64,000 nucleotides of DNA from Companilactobacillus huachuanensis (GTDB lineage: Bacteria > Bacillota > Bacilli > Lactobacillales > Lactobacillaceae): assembly GCF_005404815.1 (NCBI RefSeq), contig NZ_BJDF01000018.1, positions 1-64,000 on the forward strand, written 5' to 3'. The translations under genes were made by a program, and so were the position numbers. Below, one piece after another: positions 14,639-24,934 of the stretch. Within the stretch, counting starts at the first letter, position 1, and each line of letters starts with the position of its first letter. Under the pieces are notes generated by a model. The model was not told the DNA's origin and ran no database searches. It saw only the letters and a program-made list of their open reading frames with translations.

Positions 14639-15704
14639 TTGTGTCTCCAATTTTTAAAGTTAATGGGGTAATTCCAACTTCTTGCCATTCTTTTATCAAT
14701 TCCGCTACATCGAGATTCTTATCACTCAAAACAATTCCGCAGTCACCGCCACCAGCACCAGAAGTTTTAGCTGATCCACCGAGATTCTCGGCAATATCAC
14801 AAAGTTTTGTTAATAATTCAGTCTCGATATGAACATCACTAAACTCAGCTAAATCTTTTAAGAGTTCGCGATACTTACTGAACATTTCCTTAATTAAAGT
14901 TGAATTGTCAGTCTTAAAGCCATTGATTAAATTCTCAACGCTCTGACGGCTTGATTTTAAGAAATGTTGATACTTTTCGACCTTTTGAGCTTTGGTCAAA
15001 GCAATCCGGTCAACTAAAATTGAAGTTGATGCCGGAGAACCAGTCCATCCAACTGTTAGTTCCAAGTCGTTTGGCAATTCCAGACTACTGATTTGTAATT
15101 GAGGCCAATCAAGTGCCAAAATTGCGGTAATACTGTGATTTCTAATCATATTGAAGATCCAGTTACGGTCAGGAGAATAATAGGCTACGATACCTCCAAA
15201 GGCACTTGCAGCAATATCACCGAGACTTCCGTTACCTTGAACTGATAGGTGAGAGATGGCCGATATTTTATAAATATCCATTGCTGTTAAACCTAAGTTA
15301 TAGAAATCACCTAGTGTCTTGACTACGGCAACTGTTACGGCGGCTGAAGAGCCTAAACCATATTTTTTACCATCTTCAGAATCAAGTTCGCTTGTTACAA
15401 GTAAGTCGTAATAACTTAATTTTCGGTCACTTTCAAGTGCGTATTTTTCAACGAACTTGATTGCCGCCAATATATATTGTAATTGACTTTCCGAATCATC
15501 GAAAACTAATTCTGTTCCTTGACGATTCCAATGAATCAACTCTTTATTTAAATTTTTCGATTGGATCGTACCGCCATTTTGAGACTCGTTCACTGTCACT
15601 GTAACGTATTTATTCACTGAAGTTAGGACAGCAGGGAAGCCCGTTTCAACAACGGCGTACTCTCCAGCCAAATATAATTTTCCAGGTGCTTTTCCTGTAG
15701 ACAA
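14625..15704 (-). CDS. mvaK2: Phosphomevalonate kinase
   Basis: A GHMP-family kinase of about 359 residues that phosphorylates mevalonate 5-phosphate. It starts STGKAPGKLYLAGEYAVVE; the GHMP ATP-binding motif KKYGLGSSAAVTVA is near residue 105 and the C-terminal motif AKTSGAGGGDCGIVL near 315. TTG 15704 is preferred because AAAGG lies 10 nt upstream and it gives the usual family N-terminus; longer starts to 15722 lack a good ribosome binding site. Third gene of the mvk-mvaD-mvaK2-fni operon. Confidence 0.92.
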   Translation of the reverse strand: MSTGKAPGKLYLAGEYAVVETGFPAVLTSVNKYVTVTVNESQNGGTIQSKNLNKELIHWNRQGTELVFDDSESQLQYILAAIKFVEKYALESDRKLSYYDLLVTSELDSEDGKKYGLGSSAAVTVAVVKTLGDFYNLGLTAMDIYKISAISHLSVQGNGSLGDIAASAFGGIVAYYSPDRNWIFNMIRNHSITAILALDWPQLQISSLELPNDLELTVGWTGSPASTSILVDRIALTKAQKVEKYQHFLKSSRQSVENLINGFKTDNSTLIKEMFSKYRELLKDLAEFSDVHIETELLTKLCDIAENLGGSAKTSGAGGGDCGIVLSDKNLDVAELIKEWQEVGITPLTLKIGDTIAHA

Positions 15705-15728
15705 AAATATCATACCTTTCAATTTGTA

Positions 15729-16694
15729 TCAGATGTATTGAATACCGGGGCCAATATTGGCCACAACAGTAGTAACATCCGATAATTGTTGTTCGATGTA
15801 TGTCTGAACCTTAGGGAGCGATTCTTTCGTACAAATAATCTTAACATTTGGACCGGCATCAATTGTAGCATAAGCAAACAAACCTTTTCGACGTAATTCC
15901 TGAATTAATTGAATTATTCGAATAGTTTCCGGTGCAAAATATGTGAACGAAGGATCGGCTGAAAGAGTCAGAGCATGCATACTCATCGCATTGTGTTCCG
16001 AAATTTCACCAATTTTTTGAAGATCTTTTTGAGCAATTGCTTGCTTAATTTCTTTTATCTCTGAAGACACCAGTGTAACCCAATTTGGATAAAAAGGGGA
16101 GCTTTTTACGCTATTTTCCATTCCAACTGTTGAAGAAATCTTTTTACTATGTTGATTTATTACTACTGAAAGCAACGACAAATCAATATCTGGCGTTTCG
16201 TCAATCGGTACAGCAAATGACGACGCATTATCATGGCCTGCTTGCCATTCAACGAAGCCACCATAAATTGAGCGACTTGCGGAACCTGAGCCATTTCGAG
16301 CCAGAATCGACATTTCACGACGACTTAAATTAAGCTTTTTTGTTTCATTAATTGCTGCAGCTAAGGCTGCAAAGCCTGAAGCCGATGAAGCAAATCCAGC
16401 TGAAGTTGGAACATGATTGACTGAATCAATTTGAAAATGGTCAGAAAATGAGTAAAAATTTCGAATTGTTTCTAAATAATTTAAGATGCGTTTATTTTGC
16501 GTATTATCGAGTAATTTGTCGTTCAAATAAACAATATCTTTATCAGCGTTGATAATTGTTGCCTTAGTATCGGTATAAAACCGATCAAGTGTTAAAGAGA
16601 GGCTATTCGTATAGGGTAATTTTAATTGTTGATTTTTTTTACCCCAATATTTGATCAAAGCAATATTTGTATAAGCTCGAGCTGTTCTAGTCAA
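15729..16694 (-). CDS. mvaD: Diphosphomevalonate decarboxylase
   Basis: About 321 residues. It decarboxylates mevalonate 5-diphosphate to IPP using ATP. The family N-terminus ARAYTNIALIKYWGKK is present, as are VPTSAGFASSASGFAALAAA (phosphate-binding loop), SGSASRSIYGGFVEW (containing the catalytic Ser/Asp region) and DAGPNVKIIC near the C-terminus. TTG 16694 is preferred over ATG 16712: GGAGG lies 9 nt before the TTG, and the resulting N-terminus fits the family. It overlaps the mevalonate kinase stop by 8 nt. Confidence 0.92.
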   Translation of the reverse strand: MTRTARAYTNIALIKYWGKKNQQLKLPYTNSLSLTLDRFYTDTKATIINADKDIVYLNDKLLDNTQNKRILNYLETIRNFYSFSDHFQIDSVNHVPTSAGFASSASGFAALAAAINETKKLNLSRREMSILARNGSGSASRSIYGGFVEWQAGHDNASSFAVPIDETPDIDLSLLSVVINQHSKKISSTVGMENSVKSSPFYPNWVTLVSSEIKEIKQAIAQKDLQKIGEISEHNAMSMHALTLSADPSFTYFAPETIRIIQLIQELRRKGLFAYATIDAGPNVKIICTKESLPKVQTYIEQQLSDVTTVVANIGPGIQYI

Positions 16695-17637
16695 TGTCTG
16701 AGTCCTCCGCATAAATTGATAAGGGTTGAATCCAAGTTTGTTCGGCTCCAGCTTTAATTAATGCCTTTTGGATCATTTGCGCGTTTTTTAGGTTTCTGGC
16801 TAAACAGATGATACAGCCACCACGGCCACCACCGGTGATTTTACTACCTAATGACCCAGCGTTGTTAGCTGCTTCAATCAACTTATCAGTTTTGGGAATC
16901 GATAAATTCAATTTGGTTAAAATTTCGTTAGCTAGTGAAAACACTAAGCCTAATTGTTTGAGATGGCCAGTTGTTAAATAATTACTAGCTGATGTAGCAT
17001 AGTCACCCAATTGCTGTAAGTAAGAACCAACTTTAATTTTATCTTGGTCATACATTTTTCTAACATCGGCAACAGTTTCTTTAGTCTTACCTTTAACACC
17101 AGAGTCGGCAATTACGATAAAGCCGTCAGAATTAAAATTAAAATGTTTTGGGGCAACGTCTTTTCCAAATTTTATTGGATCTTCCGAACTAACCGTTAGG
17201 GCATCTAAGCCACTAGCTTTACCATGAGTGATGGTTTCCGATTTGTTGACGTAATCTAATAATAGCTGGTGATCAAGTGGCTGATTGAAACAATCGAAGA
17301 AAGCTCTGGTAATTGCAGCTGCGATGGCAGCCGACGAGCCCATACCACGTTCAATCGGCAAGCCACTGTCAATACTGATCGTATAGTTAATATGGTCATG
17401 ATTTAACCGTTGATCCAACTGATCAATTAAATATTTGACACCTGATAATGAATCAGGGATATGGTCGATTTTTCCAGCAAAGTACTTTGAAGTTAACGAA
17501 CTTGCTTGACTTTGTTTAATTTTAACGATCACGGGAGTACTCAAAAGGGGAATGGCGAAGGCAGGGTAGCCATAAACTACCGCATGTTCTCCCATAATAA
17601 TTGTTTTTCCGTGACTTTTACCTATTCCTTTAAGCAC
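16687..17637 (-). CDS. mvk: Mevalonate kinase
   Basis: A 316-residue GHMP kinase, the first gene of the mevalonate operon. Motifs: GKTIIMGEHAVVYGYPA at the N-terminus, PIERGMGSSAAIAAA near residue 95 (ATP loop), the GKASGLDALTV segment with the catalytic Asp, and TGGGRGGCIICLA near the C-terminus. It phosphorylates mevalonate. The GTG start is preceded by GAGGTGA. The divergent rexBA operon begins about 100 bp upstream, so both promoters lie in 17638-17739. Confidence 0.93.
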   Translation of the reverse strand: MLKGIGKSHGKTIIMGEHAVVYGYPAFAIPLLSTPVIVKIKQSQASSLTSKYFAGKIDHIPDSLSGVKYLIDQLDQRLNHDHINYTISIDSGLPIERGMGSSAAIAAAITRAFFDCFNQPLDHQLLLDYVNKSETITHGKASGLDALTVSSEDPIKFGKDVAPKHFNFNSDGFIVIADSGVKGKTKETVADVRKMYDQDKIKVGSYLQQLGDYATSASNYLTTGHLKQLGLVFSLANEILTKLNLSIPKTDKLIEAANNAGSLGSKITGGGRGGCIICLARNLKNAQMIQKALIKAGAEQTWIQPLSIYAEDSDID

Positions 17638-17739
17638 ATGCTCACCTCATATTCTCTAAGTCTTTATTTTATACATCTATTCCAATGATTTCCACTTTCT
17701 TACAATTAACTATGATAAAATTTTTGCGGGTGATTAAAA

Positions 17740-20700
17740 ATGACATTAAATTTTGTACTTGGTAAAAATCAATATGACCACCATCAAAAGATGATGGAAT
17801 TATTTCGAGAAGATTTTCAAAAAGATCCTCAGGGGCAATTTTTCTTCCTTGTTCCCAACCATATTAAATTTGAATCGGAAATAAATATTCTCAAATCATT
17901 TGATCAAGGGGACGGGAAGATTGTGGCAACTAATAATGTTCAAACATTCTCCTTCTCACGTTTGGCTTGGTATTTTTTGCGTGACAGCAGTGATTATAAT
18001 TTAGAAACCTTAACGCAAACTAAATCTGCGATGTTATTAAAAGAAATCGTTCAATCTCATCAAAAAGATTTGAAGATTTTTAAACACATGATTAATAAAC
18101 CTGGGTTCATTGACCAGATGATTTCTCAATTTGATGAATTTTTGAATGGACAAGTCCAACCAGAAGATATTGGTGATGTCTTGGCAGCGAATCAAACAGA
18201 TGTCTTCGCTGATAAAATTGCTGAACTAAATCTAATTTACAGTGCATATTTACAAAAAATTCAAGGTTATAAAACTAACGATTTTCAACTCAGTGCCTTA
18301 GCCGATTTTTTAAATCAGAGACTTGATACTTCACACTATCATTTTTATATTGAAGGTTTTTCGACCTTTACAGCAGCTGAACTCGATTTAGTCAAGGCGA
18401 TGGCTATTAATAGTCACAATTTGAATGTTTCATTAGTTTTGACCAGTGAAGTATTGGATATAACTGATGATTCCGAGTTTTTCTTTCGACCAGTCCACAC
18501 GTATCAGCAGCTACGTGAATTTGCTATTGCTCAGAAAATGGCAACACACAACTACTTTGCTACTGACTTACGTATCAATCAGGATTTGGCAAAACTAGAA
18601 GATTATTGGATTGAATCCAGCGGTGTCGGATCAATTAAGGCTAGTGTTCTCGATAATAAGAACTCAATTCAAATATGGAAGGCAACTGATAAACAGACAG
18701 AAGTCTCAGCTATTAGTTCATATATCAGACGATTAGTGGCCCGCCAAGATTATCGATATAAAGATTTCTTGATTGTGACTCGTAATTTGTCCGAATATGG
18801 TTCCTTTATTGAATCATTCATGGAGAATAATGAGGTGCCATACTTTATTGATCTGCAGAAGAAAATGGCCAATCATCCCTTCAAACGCCTCTTGGATCTC
18901 TTGTTTGCAATTCATGATCATGGGATGCAAGAGGATGATGTTATCAGTCTTTTAAGAACAGAACTCTTGATTCCTGAAGAGTTTGCCAATGATATTGAAG
19001 GATTTAGACAAGCAGTCGATTTAACTGAAAACTATGCTTTGACTAGCGGAATCACTAAACGTTATTGGTTGGGTGATGCCTTTAGTCCAACTGTTAAATT
19101 GGATGCAAAGACTGATTCAGTTCGTTTGAATGAATTTAAGCAAATTAACGTTATCAAAGTGTTTATAAAAAATATTTTCCAGCAGTTGACGATGTTTTTA
19201 GATGATCCAGCTGACTCAACAACTAGTGCGGCAGCACTTTATGAATTTTTAAATAAAAATGGTGTCTTTACAGTGCTTCTACAGTGGCAACAACAAGCAA
19301 CAGAAGCTAAAAATCTCACGTTAGCTGACCAACCAGTTCAAATTGTGAGTTTATTCAATCAGATTCTTGATGAATACGTCTCGGTTTTTGGTGAACAGAT
19401 ATTTGACTCAAAAGATTTCATCAGTATTTTGGATTCTGCATTTGAAAGTGCTACATATTCTCAAGTTCCATCAACTTTGGATGCGGTTAGTATTTCCGAA
19501 ATTGGGATGATTCAGCCAGATAATCGGAAAGTTACTTTCATACTGGGGAGTACTACTAACAATATGCCCGGGGCAACCGTTTCTAATAATCTGGTAACTG
19601 ACGATGAGCGCGGATTTCTAAATCAGAATTTAACAGATGGAAAATTCTTGAAGGATTCAGATGAAGTCGTCAATAATTCAGAACCATTTTTACACGACAT
19701 TACTTTTTCTACCAGTTCAACCCGGTTGATTTTCACGTATCCAAATTTATCCGAAGATAGTAAACAACAAGACTTATCAAGCTATGTCAAACGTATTCAA
19801 CAACATTTTGATTTGACGATTGAGGACAAATTAGCCAATCCCGAAATTATAGAGCCAGACTATAATCACGTCCTGGAATACATTGGATCAAAAGCGGCGA
19901 CATTGAATTACTTGATTCGAGTTTCACGGGCGGCCTTGGATAAGCGGGTTGACGTCCCAAACGCCTGGAGTTATGTTAGAAATCAATTAATAAAACGCGA
20001 ACCAGAAGCGGCTGATTTTGCTTTAAGCTCTTTAACATACAAAAATGAGCCAATGAATTTGAATCCCGAAACTGTCAATGCCTTATATGGTGACAAGATT
20101 CAAGTTTCTATTTCACAGTTGGAAACATTCTATATGAACGAGTACGAATATTTCTTGAAGTATGGTTTGCGTTTATATCCACGCCAATTATTTGAAATTA
20201 CTCCGGCCCAAACCGGATCAATTTTCCATGCCGTCTTAGATGCTCTGGTTAAATATTTGAACAAGACTGGCAAGAACCTCGTTGATTTTGAAGATACAGA
20301 AATCACTGCGTTAGTTGGTGATTTATTTGCCGAGCAAGTTGAATTGCCAGAGAATAAAATCTTTAAGTCGTCTGATCGAATGCTCTATATTTCTGACAAA
20401 CTGCAGAGTACCTTGGTACAACTGGTCAAAAATATGAAATTACAGTATAAACGCAATAAATTTGTTCCTAAGCGTTCTGAAGTTACCTTTGGCCGCTTGA
20501 ACAATGAAGAAGATTTACCATATATGGTTTATAACTTGCCTGATGGACATGAAATTTATGTTCGTGGAAAAATTGATCGAATTGATGAGATGGAACTCGA
20601 TGACCGTTCATATTTAGCCATTATTGACTACAAATCTAGTGAACGTAAATTTGACTATTCACAATTTTTAGATGGAATTACGATGCAGATGCCAACGTAT

Positions 20701-21237
20701 ATTCAAAGTGTCAGTGAAAATTTGAATCGTTTTAGGGATGGTCAAAAAGATATTAAGATTGGTGGTGCTTTGTACGAGCACATTGTCAATCCATTTATTC
20801 CGTTGAAAAAAACTAGTACGCCACTGCAACAACAAATTTTAAGTAACTTCAAATTACAAGGAATTTTGATTAATGACAATGAGTTATTAGATAATTTTGA
20901 TCTGGAAGCAAGAAATAAGAATACTAAGAGGTCCGACAAATCGCCAGTTGTCAGTTTTGGTAAGAAAGATGTTATTACCGATGAGGATTTATTTAAGATT
21001 CTTAACTACAACCGTCATTTGATCAAAAATGCGGGTGAAAAAATCTATTCTGGAAAATTACAACTAAATCCATATCGTTATGCTAAAAAGACGGCTTTAC
21101 AATACAGTGATTATCGACCAATTTTTGAATTTGATGCGATGTTACCAGAAAATGATTATCACGACATTATTAACTACAATAAAGAGGACGTTTTAGATAA
21201 AATCGCTGAAGTTTTGGAGGAGGAAGACAATGCCTAA
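17740..21237 (+). CDS. rexB: ATP-dependent helicase/nuclease subunit B (RexB/AddB)
   Basis: A 1165-residue subunit of the AddAB/RexAB enzyme that resects double-strand breaks for RecA and degrades foreign linear DNA. An N-terminal inactivated helicase-like region is followed by a C-terminal RecB-type nuclease domain, with IIDYKSS (about 965-971) supplying the nuclease D...K motif. No cysteines are visible around the nuclease domain, so it is the RexB type lacking the AddB iron-sulfur cluster. The stop codon overlaps the start of rexA by 8 nt. TATGAT at about 17710 is a possible -10. Confidence 0.92.
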   Translation: MTLNFVLGKNQYDHHQKMMELFREDFQKDPQGQFFFLVPNHIKFESEINILKSFDQGDGKIVATNNVQTFSFSRLAWYFLRDSSDYNLETLTQTKSAMLLKEIVQSHQKDLKIFKHMINKPGFIDQMISQFDEFLNGQVQPEDIGDVLAANQTDVFADKIAELNLIYSAYLQKIQGYKTNDFQLSALADFLNQRLDTSHYHFYIEGFSTFTAAELDLVKAMAINSHNLNVSLVLTSEVLDITDDSEFFFRPVHTYQQLREFAIAQKMATHNYFATDLRINQDLAKLEDYWIESSGVGSIKASVLDNKNSIQIWKATDKQTEVSAISSYIRRLVARQDYRYKDFLIVTRNLSEYGSFIESFMENNEVPYFIDLQKKMANHPFKRLLDLLFAIHDHGMQEDDVISLLRTELLIPEEFANDIEGFRQAVDLTENYALTSGITKRYWLGDAFSPTVKLDAKTDSVRLNEFKQINVIKVFIKNIFQQLTMFLDDPADSTTSAAALYEFLNKNGVFTVLLQWQQQATEAKNLTLADQPVQIVSLFNQILDEYVSVFGEQIFDSKDFISILDSAFESATYSQVPSTLDAVSISEIGMIQPDNRKVTFILGSTTNNMPGATVSNNLVTDDERGFLNQNLTDGKFLKDSDEVVNNSEPFLHDITFSTSSTRLIFTYPNLSEDSKQQDLSSYVKRIQQHFDLTIEDKLANPEIIEPDYNHVLEYIGSKAATLNYLIRVSRAALDKRVDVPNAWSYVRNQLIKREPEAADFALSSLTYKNEPMNLNPETVNALYGDKIQVSISQLETFYMNEYEYFLKYGLRLYPRQLFEITPAQTGSIFHAVLDALVKYLNKTGKNLVDFEDTEITALVGDLFAEQVELPENKIFKSSDRMLYISDKLQSTLVQLVKNMKLQYKRNKFVPKRSEVTFGRLNNEEDLPYMVYNLPDGHEIYVRGKIDRIDEMELDDRSYLAIIDYKSSERKFDYSQFLDGITMQMPTYIQSVSENLNRFRDGQKDIKIGGALYEHIVNPFIPLKKTSTPLQQQILSNFKLQGILINDNELLDNFDLEARNKNTKRSDKSPVVSFGKKDVITDEDLFKILNYNRHLIKNAGEKIYSGKLQLNPYRYAKKTALQYSDYRPIFEFDAMLPENDYHDIINYNKEDVLDKIAEVLEEEDNA

Positions 21238-24200
21238 ATGGACTGATGATCAAAAAGATGCAATCGAACATCGTGGACATGATATTTTAGTTTCTGCCGC
21301 AGCTGGGTCTGGTAAAACAACGATTCTAATTGAACGTATTTTGCGGGAATTAATCGGCGATGAAAAGCATCAACCAGAGGATATTGAACATCTACTTGTT
21401 GTGACCTTTACTGAGGCTGCTGCACAAGAGATGAAGGAAAAACTTCTACGGGCTTTGAAAAAAGAAGTTAATAAGACTGAAGATGTCACGGTGAAACATC
21501 ATTTACAAAAACAAATTTATCACGTACCAATGGCAAATATCAGTACGATCCACGCCTTTTGTTTGAGTGTTATCAAGAAGTTTTACTATGTGATTGACTT
21601 GGATCCCAACTTTCGACTTTTGAGTGATGACACTGAAAAGTCAATCATTCAAGAACAAGCTTATGACTTAGTTCGAGACGAATACTACAGTAAAAATGAC
21701 GCTGATTACATTGACTTGACTAATAATTTTACGAATGACCGTTCTGATGATGGTCTAAAAGATGTTGTCTTTAAAACATACGATTTTGCGATTACTAACC
21801 GCGATACCGATACTTGGTTGGATAATTTAGTTACACCTTATCAATTCGAAGATAGCTTTGTTAACACAGAATTCTACAAAAAGGAATTTTTGCCACAAAT
21901 CAAACAAAGACTCGAAGATTTAAGGCAGTTTAATCGTGAGACAGTTGATTTCATTGGCAATGATGAATTGGCTAACTCCTATATGCCAGTTTTAAGGGCT
22001 CGTGATGAAAAAATCGGTCAATTAGAAGAGTCAATGCCACAAATGTCTTATCAAGACTTTCGTGAAGAGTTGATGACTTTCAAGGTTGACGCAAAAAAGG
22101 ACACAATTAAAAAAGCTGATAAAGAGGGCAAAGATGATACCTTGATGAAAGCTACTGCTAAAAGGGCATCTGATTTTACCACTCGTCGTAATAAATTAGT
22201 TGAAGATTATTTCATGCAATCTGAGGAAGAAATCAATCAATCTTTACGTGATGCTGAGAAGCTAATAGACAAATTAGTAGAGGTTGAACGTCGTTTCATC
22301 AAAAGATTTGATGATTTGAAAACTAATAGTCATGTACTTGACTTCAATGATTTAGAGCATAAAGCTGTAGACATCCTCAATGGGAATGTTGACGGTCGCA
22401 AGATTGCCCAAGAATTTTATCAAAATAAATTTAATGAATTAATGATTGATGAATATCAAGATGTTAATGAAATGCAAGATCGAATTGTTGATCTTTTGTC
22501 TTGCGATAGTAATCATCGTTTCATGGTTGGTGATATCAAACAATCAATTTACGGTTTTCGTCAGGCGGCCCCAAGATTATTCACAGAAAAGTATGACCGT
22601 TTTCAAAGAGACGATAATAATGCTGAACTAGTTCAACTGTCTAAGAATTTCCGTTCCTCAAAGGCAGTCGACGATTTCGTTAATCAAATCTTTACAAGAA
22701 TTTTTGATAAGCAAATCGGTGATATCGATTATGATGAAAAAGCTGAATTAGTTACTGGTACTAGTTTTCCAGATACGGTCGATACTATAAATGAATTCAA
22801 TGTTTATTTAGCACCAGATGATGCAGATGACGAGCAGCCAACTGATGAGCTCAATGAAGAAAGTCTCAATAATCAAGCAGAAATCAGTAAACGGCAAACG
22901 TTGATCAGTGCCGCAGCCACTAAGATCCAATCTTTAGTAGGTAATGGATTTGAAATATATGACAGTAAGATGGACAAAGATACTGAAGCTGAAAAAATTC
23001 GTCCTTTGAAGTATTCCGATATTGCAATTTTGGCTCGAACTCGGGATAACAATACCGATATTGTTTCTTACTTTTCGAAAGTCAATGTGCCCGTGATGGT
23101 CACGGATGCCCAAAACTATTTCCAAACGACGGAACTTCAAATCATGATGGCAATGCTTAATATCGTTGACAATCCTTATCAAGACATCCCACTAGTCGCT
23201 GTTTTACGTTCCCCAATCGTTGGTCTAAACGAAGAAGAATTAGCTGAAATCCGTTTGGCTGATAAACGTAATATGTATTACACCGCAATTCAGAAGTATT
23301 TGAATCAGGATAACATCAATGAACATATTCAAAATAAATTAAAATCATTTTTGCTACAATTGGAAAATTATCGTGACTTTGCCAACAAGAATAGTATTGC
23401 ACGTCTAATTTGGAAAATTTATCAAGAAACTGGCCTCTTGGAATATGTCTCAGGGATGCCTGGTGGGAAACAACGTGCAGCCAATTTACATGCCTTGTAT
23501 CAACGAGCTAACGCTTATGAGGAAAATAATTTCAAAGGGTTACATCAATTTATTAGCTTTATTCAACGAATGCAGGATCTCGACAAGGATTTGGCACAAC
23601 CAAACAGTATTGAAGCTAATGACGATACAGTCAAAGTTATGACAGTCCACGGTTCTAAAGGCTTGGAATTTCCAATCATTATGTATTTGGATATGGATAA
23701 GAATTTCAATATGATGGATGTCAATTCTAATACCGTTTTTGACGCACAAAAAGGCATTGGTATCACTCTAGCCGATAATGAGACACGGTTGCAATATCGT
23801 ACTATGCAGCGTGGTGTTATTAGCAATCAAAAGAAGATTTCGACGGTTTCAGAAGAAATGCGTCTCTTATATGTTGCATTAACACGAGCTAAACAAAAAT
23901 TGATTATGTTTGGTTTTGCAAAGGACGAATCTAAATTATTTCAGGCGTTTGACAAACCATCAACTGGTAAACTACTTAACGCTTCAGCAAGACTTGGTGC
24001 AGGAAGTTTCCAAAATTTAGTTGGTATGAGTACCTTAAACGGTGTTGATACAGATGAATATTACGACGAATCAATTAAATTACGTTTCAATGTGATTCCA
24101 GTTCTTGCTACAACAAACCAGGCTTCTGAAATCATCATTCCTAAAGCTGTACCAGAACCAATCAACGATACCTTCAAGAAGTCAGTTTCAGGAATTTTGG

Positions 24201-24907
24201 ACTTTCAATATCCATACCAAGAATCAGTTGAGACGACCGCGTATCAGTCTGTTTCTGAAATAAAAGGCTTGTTTGCTGATCCTGATGATGAAAATATGGC
24301 TGAAGATTTGCTTGATAATCGATCACGCTACAATCTAGGTTCTTTTGATAAACCACAATTTTTGACTCAATCTAAAAAGGTAACTAATGCTGAACTGGGT
24401 AGTGCCACTCATTTAGTTTTGCAGAAGATTTCAATAGAGAAAACTCCAACGATTGCGGATTTTAACGAATTGATTCAAGATTTGGTCAATCAAAAATTAT
24501 TAACGACTGAACTGGCTGGAAAAATTGACCAACAAAGTTTAGTTGACTTTTATCAAAGCAAATTAGGGCAGCTAATTGTCCAAAATCATGAACACGTTAA
24601 TCGTGAATTTCCTTGTTCAATCTTGATGCCAGCCGAAAAATTGTTCAAAAGTGACGCTAAAGACTATTCCACTAACGATAAAATATTAGTTCATGGTATT
24701 ATTGATGGTGTGATTGAATTGGACAGTGGAATAACGATTTTTGACTACAAGACAGATCATGTCACGGAAAAAAATCATTCGGAATTAATTTCGAAATATT
24801 CTGGACAAGTCAATTTATATGCAGAAGCAATCTCTGCAATTAAAAATCAACCCGTAGAGGGTAAATATCTTTATTTCTTGAAGACTAACGAAGCTGTCAG
24901 CCTATAA
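21230..24907 (+). CDS. rexA: ATP-dependent helicase/nuclease subunit A (RexA/AddA)
   Basis: A 1225-residue UvrD-like helicase with a C-terminal nuclease domain. Motif I SAAAGSGKTTILIERIL is near residue 25, motif II LMIDEYQDVNEMQ near 405, GDIKQSIYGFRQAAP and LSKNFRSS follow, VMTVHGSKGLEFPIIMYL (motif V) is near 805, EEMRLLYVALTRAKQKL near 875, and nuclease motif ITIFDYKTDHV near 1165. It pairs with RexB; gene overlap indicates coupled translation. Confidence 0.93.
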   Translation: MPKWTDDQKDAIEHRGHDILVSAAAGSGKTTILIERILRELIGDEKHQPEDIEHLLVVTFTEAAAQEMKEKLLRALKKEVNKTEDVTVKHHLQKQIYHVPMANISTIHAFCLSVIKKFYYVIDLDPNFRLLSDDTEKSIIQEQAYDLVRDEYYSKNDADYIDLTNNFTNDRSDDGLKDVVFKTYDFAITNRDTDTWLDNLVTPYQFEDSFVNTEFYKKEFLPQIKQRLEDLRQFNRETVDFIGNDELANSYMPVLRARDEKIGQLEESMPQMSYQDFREELMTFKVDAKKDTIKKADKEGKDDTLMKATAKRASDFTTRRNKLVEDYFMQSEEEINQSLRDAEKLIDKLVEVERRFIKRFDDLKTNSHVLDFNDLEHKAVDILNGNVDGRKIAQEFYQNKFNELMIDEYQDVNEMQDRIVDLLSCDSNHRFMVGDIKQSIYGFRQAAPRLFTEKYDRFQRDDNNAELVQLSKNFRSSKAVDDFVNQIFTRIFDKQIGDIDYDEKAELVTGTSFPDTVDTINEFNVYLAPDDADDEQPTDELNEESLNNQAEISKRQTLISAAATKIQSLVGNGFEIYDSKMDKDTEAEKIRPLKYSDIAILARTRDNNTDIVSYFSKVNVPVMVTDAQNYFQTTELQIMMAMLNIVDNPYQDIPLVAVLRSPIVGLNEEELAEIRLADKRNMYYTAIQKYLNQDNINEHIQNKLKSFLLQLENYRDFANKNSIARLIWKIYQETGLLEYVSGMPGGKQRAANLHALYQRANAYEENNFKGLHQFISFIQRMQDLDKDLAQPNSIEANDDTVKVMTVHGSKGLEFPIIMYLDMDKNFNMMDVNSNTVFDAQKGIGITLADNETRLQYRTMQRGVISNQKKISTVSEEMRLLYVALTRAKQKLIMFGFAKDESKLFQAFDKPSTGKLLNASARLGAGSFQNLVGMSTLNGVDTDEYYDESIKLRFNVIPVLATTNQASEIIIPKAVPEPINDTFKKSVSGILDFQYPYQESVETTAYQSVSEIKGLFADPDDENMAEDLLDNRSRYNLGSFDKPQFLTQSKKVTNAELGSATHLVLQKISIEKTPTIADFNELIQDLVNQKLLTTELAGKIDQQSLVDFYQSKLGQLIVQNHEHVNREFPCSILMPAEKLFKSDAKDYSTNDKILVHGIIDGVIELDSGITIFDYKTDHVTEKNHSELISKYSGQVNLYAEAISAIKNQPVEGKYLYFLKTNEAVSL

Positions 24908-24934
24908 AGAACAAAAAGATGAGAGGTGAATGAT

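Noticed and set aside
17638-17739. Specific divergent promoters between mvk and rexB
   Set aside because: A possible -10 (TATGAT) is visible, but no -35 of adequate quality could be fixed on either strand.
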